Shown here one piece after another: positions 56,501 to 64,000 of a stretch of 64,000 nucleotides of DNA. Both the position numbers and the translations under genes were made by a program. Source of the stretch: Capniomyces stellatus (Eukaryota; Kickxellomycota; Harpellomycetes; Harpellales; Legeriomycetaceae); assembly GCA_001661515.1 (NCBI GenBank), contig LUVW01000031.1, positions 62,001 through 126,000 of the forward strand. The letters run 5' to 3'. The notes beneath the pieces were generated by a model. The model saw only the letters and a list, made by a program, of their open reading frames with translations, had not been told where the DNA came from and searched no databases. Positions within the stretch are counted from its first letter, which is position 1. The number at the start of each line of letters is the position of its first letter.

Positions 56501-57216
56501 ACCCCACTTTCTGTCTTTATCCTTTCAACTGTTCTCCCAAACGGCCAAAACATGTACCATCCAAGCCCCCACATCACCCTTGAGTACTCTTTACCCCCAA
56601 GTGGAACCATCATCAGTATCAACGAATAAAACACCGTCACTAGCCCCACCCACCACCCAACAACCACAAACCATATTATGTTTCCTGGGTTTACTAGCAA
56701 TCGTTTTATTTGCTTTGGTTTCGAGTGAAGCGCCAAAAACGCCGCTCTCGTCATGCTCCTCGACTTTTTATAAAGCGCTGGCTTCCAAATCGGCAACCCA
56801 AACAAATGTTTTGCATTCATTGCATCCTGTCTAGTCTTTAGGTCCTCATTATCTTCTGTTTCCATGCTCTGACTGCTGTACACGCTCTCCTCATCCTCCT
56901 CCTCACTTCCCGATAACTCGTTGCTCGAATCCATTTCTCCCTCTGAATCGCTCCCCTCTTCAAGCTCAATTATACTCACTCTCTTCTTACTCGTGCTGGC
57001 TTCGCTGTATCTGTGTGCATTGCCCTTATCCCTCTTCTTTGAATATTTTTTGTGGGCCCTGTCATGCTGGTTATGTCTCCTGGTCTGTATAAGCAAACTG
57101 CCGTTCTCGTCACTCTCAAGGCTACTGTTTCCAACCACCATATCGACTGTGTTTTTATCCTCAGAATAAAGTTCTGGGTCACTTAAATTCCTACCTCCCG
57201 AATTACCTCCTGTCAT
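53539..57216 (-). CDS. VNX1: VNX1-type vacuolar cation/H+ exchanger (CaCA family)
   Basis: Intronless, 1225 residues. The N-terminus is acidic, then KRLLVNPGNIIWFVVVGWW opens the N-terminal membrane part found in VNX1-type proteins. The first CaCA repeat is near residue 540 (GLGAVINATFGSIIEVILYSLAL), with the acidic residue needed for cation binding; the second is near 1005 (PTVTEFVNASAFAMQHNIALAIEI), ending in the VNX1-like form Ala-Tyr-Thr-Val-Gln-Val-Ala-Leu-Leu-Gln. Such proteins exchange Na+ or K+ (some Ca2+) for H+ at the vacuole. The loop between the halves carries a His-rich segment (about 858-880) made of His-Gly-His-Ser units. About 115 residues (roughly 1045-1162) are inserted between the second repeat and the final membrane segments. 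The start codon lies 11 nt after a short tandem repeat. Confidence 0.88.
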   Translation of the reverse strand: MTGGNSGGRNLSDPELYSEDKNTVDMVVGNSSLESDENGSLLIQTRRHNQHDRAHKKYSKKRDKGNAHRYSEASTSKKRVSIIELEEGSDSEGEMDSSNELSGSEEEDEESVYSSQSMETEDNEDLKTRQDAMNAKHLFGLPIWKPALYKKSRSMTRAAFLALHSKPKQIKRLLVNPGNIIWFVVVGWWVGLVTVFYSLILMMVPLGGKEYSRVMWGLGWYMFWPFGRTVERIKTESGVQTSGARDGEAGGESDVAQLNMSSDAVAVNIEPSASSMERSEDDPLLQSGNAQSSDTTLADKDGKKSLVLGKTLFYYFYIMNIGPTYLVISMVSWLCVFSIPMGKLTMTLLKYLWRDPLSLHFKFTSVSEEGEESGNTGNGGEGRGVGEEGQSEEARVETDDVGVSRNSDGRGRPGILEQAGGGLEAIWEESMDVENVGGNVEGKNSDTQQTVLLCTNEAFGLYYYKYTIDGVNILFINLMFFAIGVLFLAFVVGPMTQHRHPLTQPGVLFSMCLVATIPLAYFIGQAVSSISAQSSFGLGAVINATFGSIIEVILYSLALAQGKSDLVQGSLIGSFLAGMLLMPGTSMIAGGIKYKEQKFNAKSAGVTATLIIMSMIAAFAPTIFYHTYGQSELRCDTSNFDSNSSINSVDNINKFRLMGRCIQTPVQPVEDPFFMKTVRPFTYICAIILLTSYLIALWFALNTHVTHIYSHGQLEKEREAGFWKAVKRLILLQHEEHAKDKNSLKDANHYARTHNTEHNIRSNYESDTKSPTSSIHKNGSLIISDIAGDTTHHGELRKRNTETHKPGRKSHASSSLNTSTSGHHSHKHHNDSSSEDYRKHTRPIGHSHSHGRNAGGSHSHLHGHSHGHSHGHSHGHSHGHKKALLTPVHHTQILPSPSVVELSKIQRVYAADPEDQLPDLDILESGRLNSGNDSGAGEGHGGHDAPNWSKTKSAVILCFCTVVFALIAEVLVDTVDVVIADFGLSEKMLGLTLFALVPTVTEFVNASAFAMQHNIALAIEICNAYTVQVALLQIPVLLFLSVNYIQAPSPAEIVIENYKAAIEESVKATMSNVAKTAAEMVKSGITTEDKARLVKSIIVNINNHLRPTNIFNKFANLFVNSPDSVFESFNNGVSGIGIDQIDGELADLAKNVIIKSGKRLLPSEPHKYIFTLIFSRWDLVASIFSVFLLTYMLIEGKSNYFKGSILCLSYVVWITAFYLSPPDYY
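54581..54640 (-). repeat. 12-nt tandem repeat encoding His-Ser-His-Gly loop
   Basis: Five 12-nt units (CCATGTGAATGA-like on the plus strand) that encode alternating His with Ser or Gly in the VNX1-like cytosolic loop, a likely metal-binding stretch. Confidence 0.9.
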
Positions 57217-59227
57217 TCTGCTTTAACCTTTTTACCTTTTTACCTTTTTACCTTTTTATTACTATATGTTTATTACACTGTGTTTGCCACTTTATATCCT
57301 TGTCTTTATTGCTATTTCCTTGGACACAAACTCCAAGTATTTACTTTGTTTTTTCTTGTTGAATTGCTCTACTTTCCACGTTAGTTAGTGAATCTAGTTA
57401 CTATACTATAATTACGACACTGAAGGAAATAAAATCAATACTCTATATGACTCTTTTTGAGCATCACAAAGTGCTTTCTAGTTAACTTGACTCGACAACT
57501 AAATATTATATTTATAACATAATATAATAAAGTTTACTTGTTTGAATTTGTTTAATTTTCCTTTCTTTTTTTCTTTGTTCAACTTTTCAATTAGCTTTGT
57601 GGTTTCAAGTTGCTTAAACCTTATCCAAGCAAACTTAAACCTCTTAGTCAACTTTGACCAATAAAACCGACAAAGCCATTTTTTTTATCAGTCTAATTAT
57701 AAAAACCCGTAAACTGCCGAGTTGTAAAATTCACAACCATTAATAATTAGCGTTTTTTTTTTTCATCACCAACAAAGCATGACTGGATTATTTGGTTGTT
57801 TTTGGTTAATTGTCTAAATCTCTAGATTCTCATAACAAAAAGATAAAACAAAAAAAAACAAAAGCCATGGTAAAATATTTTTCCAACAAACCAAAATGAT
57901 ATGAAATGGGATGGTACGAATTGGTTTGAAATTATTGTAATATTGCCACTAACCCCCCAAAAATCAACCTATCTCCCGTCCCCCTCCAAAAGTCCAATTA
58001 AAAATACAACACAACACAACACAACACCAGTAACATTACCAACACCCACAGATAAACGAGTAAATGCTAACTTTCTACGTTATTTTTAATAGTAAACATT
58101 TAATTCCTCAGGTCACATCTCAAAGCTCTGAATGACATTTTTGTATTTTATTTACTCTCACTTGGTTTGTTGGAAATACTAATAAAGTGGAAATATTGTC
58201 CTAAATACATGTTTCACTCTGCACCCTTTGCAAACATAGCAGATAATTCCTGGTTGACTCGGTCACATTACATGGAAATGCTGCTTGTTTAGTCATTATG
58301 TTGTCAATCATAGGTTTTTTCTTTCACAAACCCCGATGCCAACAGCACAACCCCCAACATATATTTAAATTAATAACATAACTGTTTTGACTTTTCATTT
58401 ATTGCTCTGTAAAGACTCCAACTATTCACCATCATTGCAATGATCCACTACCATTGCTATCGTTGTTGTGGTTGTTGTGGTTGTTGTGGATACGGCTTCA
58501 GCATCCTTTTACTATTAGTTGCACTTCAATATGATATTCGTTCAACAAAATCATTTTAGTCATGCCTGACTCGCCCATAGCAAGTGTATAGTAAACACAG
58601 CTTGAATATTCCACCAAATTGCAATAAAGTCAAGGCAGGTCAGTAGCCTGAAGTTTGGTATGTAGGACTTTTAAGGCATTCTTGGTCAAGTCAACTATGT
58701 GTATAATTTACAGAATATCCCAAAGCATCCGGTTATTCTTTCTAGATCCAGTTGGTTAGCTAGCAAAGTTGATGGAATAAACCAAACACTGCTTTAAGCG
58801 CTGTAAACCAAACACAACAGTTGCGTCGAGGCTTCTAGTAGACTCGTTTAAGATACAGCGGAGCTGACTCACAAATCTGCCAAATCAATCAAACTAGTAA
58901 AACCAAAGAATCAAGATTCTGGTTTTTAATTGGCCATAGCCAAAAATTACAAGCTAAAATCAATACCTGAGCTCCTTAACTAATAAAAGAAAAAAAAGAA
59001 AACTTTAGCCAATAAAATGTCCAATTTGACTTTTGAAAGCATTAAACCGAAACTTGACATTCCTACAACCATTTGGGATTTTATTTTTTTTTAATAAATT
59101 TTTTTTTTATTATGAAACGAGACTTCGATTCATAACAGCCAAATTAATCAATACAATTTGAATCCTTCTTTTGACAAAGGTTATATATTCGTCACCTCTG
59201 TATATCAGGACATACTAATCTTTAAAA
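57217..59227. other. Divergent intergenic region, VNX1-like gene and RPS24
   Basis: Two kilobases without a supported gene. It holds a CTTTTTAC repeat next to the VNX1-like start, an ACAAC repeat near 58006-58027, and GTTGTGGTT repeats near 58460-58490. Confidence 0.6.
57228..57258. repeat. (CTTTTTAC) tandem repeat abutting the VNX1-like start codon
   Basis: Three full copies plus a partial of CTTTTTAC, ending 11 nt before the minus-strand ATG, so it would lie in the 5' leader (as GTAAAAAG in the mRNA sense). Confidence 0.9.
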
Positions 59228-60237
59228 ATGGTAAGAATACATATACGTTATATTTAAAACAGAACCTTAAATCGACTCTGGTGTGTGGGTGGGGAGGACA
59301 GTATTTGGAAAGACATGGTGGAAAGAAAATATTAATATATAAGGCTAGTATGGCGCAGACTCTGTTCATTTTAAAATGCGATGCTGAATCTGTTGAATCC
59401 AAAGACGAATCTCTTGCACTGGACTTTTTAATACGATATATCACATCCTAGATACACACACATCTATACACATGTCTTTCCAAACTCACCCTCTCTATTT
59501 TAAAAAAAGCCAAACTCGAATATACCGTTTATCCAATTTGATTTACGAAACTCGAATCCACAGGGCTTTCGCATTTTATTTTTAGTCGTTGCAGTTTTGT
59601 GAACACGCTTGTAGACTGTATTTAAAAAATACATGCACTCTTTTTTTTAATACTGCGCTTGATTACTAACTCTTTTTTTTAATGAATCTGTTTTACGTTT
59701 CAGGTTGACGGAACTGTTACACTTAGAACAAGAAAATTTGTTACTAACCGCTTGCTCTCCCGCAAACAAATGGTAAGTACTTGTGACTGTTACTATATAT
59801 TGCCAAGTTGTTTTATCTGAACCTTTTGCAATCTGAATAGCGAACCTGTGCAAACCAAACCCTTTATTTTTTGTTTTCTAAAAAATATATGTTCATTTCT
59901 TTTGAAATAGATCTTGGATGTTATCCATCCAGGTATGGCCGGAGTCAGCAAAAACGACATCAGAGAAAAGTTGGCTGTTATGTACAAGGCCAACAAGGAT
60001 GCCATTTTTGTTTTCGGATTTAAGCTCCACTTCGGAGGTGGTAAATCTACCGGATTTGCTTTGATCTACGATTCACACGAAAGTGCATTGAAGTTCGAAC
60101 CAAAATACCGATTACTTCGTCACGGTATCGGAGAGGCCCAAAAGACTTCCCGTAAACAACGCAAAGAAAAGAAGAACCGTCTCAAGAAATTGCGCGGAAC
60201 TGCCAAGACCAAGGGACCAAAGAAGACCAAGGAATAA
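59228..60237 (+). CDS. RPS24: 40S ribosomal protein eS24, three exons
   Basis: Coding exon 1 is probably just the ATG (59228-59230, followed by GTAAGA); exon 2 59704-59772; exon 3 59911-60237. The joined product has 132 residues, close to the human 133. Conserved blocks: [19 protein letters not shown] in exon 2, then [37 protein letters not shown] and the basic tail [12 protein letters not shown]. It is a structural protein of the small subunit. A first intron directly after the start ATG also occurs in the yeast genes. The 473-nt first intron is the longest found here; its 5' end is inferred from ATG-GTAAGA and phase 0, so exon 1 is less certain than the rest. Confidence 0.9.
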
Positions 60238-61093
60238 ATCTTGTCCTTCTAACAAGCTTATAATTCTATATATTCATTTGGTTTTTTTATTATAAAAAAT
60301 AAATTGCCTTTAATATACTTTTTTATTGAACTTGTAGCCGTTGTCATTTCAAAATGAGCTTTTTTTAACTTTAACAAACGAAGGTGTGACTTTTGCTTCT
60401 TTTTGACATTATATGATTTGTGAGCTAATGCTGTTCTCATAAAGCTTTGTCTTACCACCAGATAAACCATTGTTAAACCTTCTACCGTCACAAACTACTT
60501 GGCCGCTTGATAATAAAGGCTTAACGGCGAGGTAAATGACCCGCACAGACAAGCTATAACACGAAGAATAAACAGCTGATTTCAAGGTTTGAATATCATG
60601 TGTTGGTTTTCAAGGTTTGGAATATCCCTTCTTCTCTTAAAAGCCAGCTTTGAAAAAGCAGACGGTCTTTCCTAAACTCTAGTTTTGACTTTAACCAAAC
60701 CATCTGACAAGTAATAATACATCCCCATACGACCTACTATTTCGCTGTATTCACTGGCTAATTTAGTTGGGTTTTATTGAACGTTTGTTTAGAAGAACTA
60801 CAAAACAAGCAAGCCCCGCTAATAGCGACAGCTATATTCAGAAATAAATAAATAATAAAGACTAGAAAAATAAAGATTAGCAAAATAAAAGTGATAAAAG
60901 GTGTTTGGAAACTATCCAAAAGCTAGCCTTTCTAATGCTCACACAAAGAAAACTCGCGCTCAAAAGTCTCTTCAGTTTGCTTGGACAAGAAATACTATTA
61001 AAAATAAGCAGTTTTTACATTTAGTCAATAATCGCAAGCTTGCTGTAAAACTCGATTCAAGCATCAAAACAAAAAAAAAGTTGTGTGTAAATT
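60238..61093. other. Intergenic region
   Basis: AT-rich 3' spacer between RPS24 and the DUF4246 gene, nothing supported. A last short exon of the DUF4246 gene could hide here, since a GTAAAA donor-like site precedes the apparent stop. Confidence 0.5.
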
Positions 61094-62962
61094 TCAATAA
61101 AAAAAAAAGGTGTGTGTATAAGAACAAGCAATGGCTTTTACCTTTCTTTCCTTCATCAACTCTTCTCTGTATTTGTTGGCTGTCTGTCTGTCATATGCCC
61201 AGTCAATGCTCCTATCGATATTCTCCAAGACCAGGGCTGGCAATAGTGAGAGTTTGGAGTCCTTGTTGAGGTACTCCTTTGAATACCAGGACTTTTGCTG
61301 GGGCGGGACAATGGCGGTGGAATATATTCTGCTGCTGGGGTTGACCAGGAAGAAACACAGAATTTTTCTGCAGCCTGGCTTTGTCTTGTCAGCCAGCTCG
61401 AATGACTGGACTTGGTGCTGGTAATGGTTGGGGAACGCAAGGCACCTGTTTTCCAGAGTCGAGACACCGCCCAAGTACTGGTTTAAGCTCCCCTCATCCT
61501 CAATACCGTACATATTTCTAACCCCAACATTGTCATTCTGTTCATACTCTGGTTCTTTGACAGACTTTCTAAACTCCAGCCGTGATTCGGTTATGTTTTC
61601 TTGCTGGTAGTAATATATGCCGGTGCAAACAATATTCTCGTTCAGCATCCCCTCAACATGCCAAACACCTCCCTCGTACTTTGGGTTTTCTGGTGTCAAA
61701 CAGATATTTGCGAGCTTTACAATCACCTGCANNNNNNNNNNNNNNNNNNNNNNNNNNNNNNNNNNNNNNNNNNNNNNNNNNNNNNNNNNNNNNNNNNNNN
61801 NNNNNNNNNNNNNNNNNNNNNNNNNNNNNNNNNNNNNNNNNNNNNNNNNNNNNNNNNNNNNNNNNNNNNNNNNNNNNNNNNNNNNNNNNNNNNNNNNNTC
61901 ATCACCTTTGCTCTTACCCTCTAAAATACCATATGCAAGCACAAATAAGCTACTGATCAAAGTTTGGGTAAATCAAAACATGTTTGCGCCAGGCTGTTGC
62001 ATCTGGCGTGCTATATCACGATTCAATATATCCACTATCTGTATACCCCCTTTCCCTTCCAAGTTACCTATTTCTTCTTGAGCCTTCATTTTCTTGACAA
62101 AATCTTCATACTCCTCCACAAAATAGCTATCGGGATCTATACGAGCCACACGTCCATCTATGTAGCTTTTGACCGAGTGTGTAAGAACCTTACTAAACAG
62201 CGGAACAAAACACTCCAGCACTCGCTCAATGCATCCGTACATGCGCTGGTGGTTTTCTGGGTTGAGGTTGTTGATGTACGAAAGGATTTTGGTTTTTCCT
62301 GTCGAATCCACCTCCACCTCTGAGGGCAACCACTGGAATTTTCCTGATAGAAACACATTCTCAGAGCTGTTTGCTTCAGCGTTAGGCTGTTTGACGAAAA
62401 CTACATTTTCAGTTGATCCAGTTCCGCAAACAGACCCCTCAATATCCGTGCTGCTCGCCTCCAGGTTCTTAGTGGTGGCTATGCTCACGCCGTTCACAAG
62501 TGGGTACAGCGATGGGTGAACCAGATCCAGCACCTGTTCGTTTGAGCCTGGGTGCCAGTCCTTTTCATTCTCCGTTTCCTTTTCCAGCTCGTCAACAGAG
62601 CCAACGAGCTCGGTCAACAAGTCGCTTGGAATGTAGTCGTCAGCAACAAACGTGTTGTCCACAGCCTCCAGTATCTTGGAATCGCCATACTTGTCAGCAT
62701 AGTACAGACACTCGTCAATTGCAAACTGAATCACCTTCTCCTCAAATTTCCCCTCCACTTCAGCCTTCCACTTTGCCAGAATATCTGGGTTCTTTATTTT
62801 GGTGGCCCAGTGCTTCTTGTTTCTTATTTCAAATATAATTGAAATTATCTGCTGTTCCAGCTTGGTCATTATATATTCACCATCTCCATAGTCAAATCCC
62901 TCAAAGACTGTAAAAAAAGTTGGCAGTTCCTCATTGTTTGGACTCATCTTTAGTTTCTTCAT
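61094..62962 (-). CDS. DUF4246 family protein, interrupted by an assembly gap
   Basis: The N-terminal part (62962 to about 62068) has the family blocks KDWHPGS and VLDLVHPSLYPLVNG and the start region MTKLEQQIISIIFEI. The C-terminal part (61731 down to 61094) has LQVIVKLANICLTPENP, GGVWHVEGMLNENIVCTGIYYY, NITESRLEFR and AFPNHYQHQV. This is a fungal family of uncharacterised function; the spaced His residues would suit a metal site but that is inference. Between the two parts lie an in-frame stop at 61973 and 167 undetermined bases, so the gene probably has an intron (donor candidate GTAACT at 62067) that ends in or beside the gap. The true C-terminus may also differ, because AAAG|GTAAAA just before 61094 could be another donor. 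Confidence 0.75.
61732..61898. other. Assembly gap (167 N)
   Basis: A run of 167 undetermined bases inside the DUF4246 gene. The real length is not known from the sequence. Confidence 0.98.
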
Positions 62963-64000
62963 ATTCCAAATCCAATACAGTACCCGACTCTCACTTTGTT
63001 AGTTTATTGAAAGTTTTCTGGTCTTACTCTGTTAAATTGTTTACTGGGCTTACTAAATAAATAAAATACCTTACCCGTTGGTTAATTAATTTGTGGCTTT
63101 GCTTTGGTTGAAACGACTGTTTTACTTTGCTTCAAGGATTGATCCTTTCTTTATTCATGCTTTTAAATTAAATTGAGTGAATTTTTTTTGTTATCATTAT
63201 TTTGTTCTTTTAAAACGCAACATTAGTTGTCGACAATAAATGAATAGATTAATCGATTTCGTTTAGCACCAACCCATTAAAAACTTTCATTTAATTGCCC
63301 CGGTATGTTAAGGGTTTGAAGGAGTAGATGGAATGGCTAAACGCTGATCAGTCAGTTAATAGGTTTCACGCTTTATGACCCAAGTTTTTCTTTGGTATAA
63401 AATCAACGTACTTTACTTTTGGCAATTGATTCAAAATCTGCCTTTGTTTATTTTTTTGAAATATGCGCAGCAACATTCTTATCAAGCCAGTAATGTCCGA
63501 TTAAACGGGAATTCAACCCCTTTTACACGGGTTTCTGTTGGTTTCACTATATGGTCTGCAATACTAATATGTGTGAGCTTTTTTTTTTTTTATTGAAATA
63601 ATATGTGTGAGCTTTTGTTAGTGTTTTTTTACTTTGTTTATGTGGTTTATTGGCAACAGAATCGACCAATAATCACAAATCGATTTTTTTACTTTACTGC
63701 AGACAATGTTATTATCTGTTTGTTTTGGTTTCGGCTCAATGTCAATTTATTTTACAATATCAACCCATCTGATATATAGCACCTCCATTTTTGGAATATA
63801 CAGGCCTATACGTTACGTTTACAAGGTCTCTGATACAGCAACAGAGTTAAAAGTAACAAAGCTTTTTCGATTTTGACTAATATATGATTAGAATTTATTG
63901 AATGTCAAAATAAAAAGCGGTTAAAAAACCTGACATATTGCTTCGATAAAAACATAATCAAATACCACGGGTGATGGATATAACAATAAGGAAGATAAAA
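62963..64000. other. Gene-free right end of the window
   Basis: AT-rich with T runs; a 21-nt duplicate containing ATATGTGTGAGCTTTT occurs around 63567-63615. No coding sequence supported. Confidence 0.55.

Noticed and set aside
59158..59451. 97-codon plus-strand frame overlapping the proposed first exon of RPS24
   Set aside because: It lies across the inferred RPS24 start and first intron, and its translation resembles nothing known.

Overview
The window is nuclear DNA of an intron-bearing, AT-rich fungus. A DASH outer-kinetochore subunit (ASK1), a VNX1-type vacuolar exchanger, PMP3 and a DUF4246 protein are fungal hallmarks. Intron-rich small genes, chymotrypsin-fold (S1) secreted proteases and EBP-type sterol isomerases point towards an early-diverging lineage; Kickxellomycotina/Harpellales is my guess, made without any search. 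Most introns are 45-160 nt with GT-AG ends, and I joined exons by hand from splice sites, phase and family similarity.

Layout. 1-14.4 kb: after a 3.4 kb stretch without a visible gene come two very large convergent GTPase regulators, a DH-PH Rho GEF (+) and a Sec7-PH Arf GEF (-) whose catalytic glutamate is replaced by serine. 14.4-23.5 kb: sparse; an anion:cation-symporter-type MFS permease and a five-exon coiled-coil protein. 23.5-31.6 kb: ASK1, then two N-glycosylation genes on one strand, OST5 (oligosaccharyltransferase subunit) and ALG3 (dolichol-linked mannosyltransferase, eight exons). An Ala tRNA gene (anticodon CGC) lies inside ALG3 intron 5. 31.9-39.5 kb: genome-maintenance and RNA genes: SWS1/ZSWIM7 (-) with a 21-nt microexon, La protein (+), a CINP-like protein (-) and SIR2 (-).

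40.6-50.6 kb: two EBP-family sterol isomerase paralogues and two nearly identical S1 proteases alternate around the nucleoporin gene NSP1. The two proteases end differently, one with a GPI-anchor-like tail and one without. 52-64 kb: PMP3, a VNX1-like cation/H+ exchanger with a His-rich loop, the ribosomal protein gene RPS24, and a DUF4246 gene broken by a 167-nt run of N.

A recurring theme is hexanucleotide repeats in coding sequence that give dipeptide tracts (Gln-Thr, Asn-Leu, Asn-Gln, Ser-Pro, Gly-Asn), and very short first coding exons (3-15 nt) in RPS24, NSP1 and OST5. No rRNA, CRISPR array, intact transposon or virus was seen.
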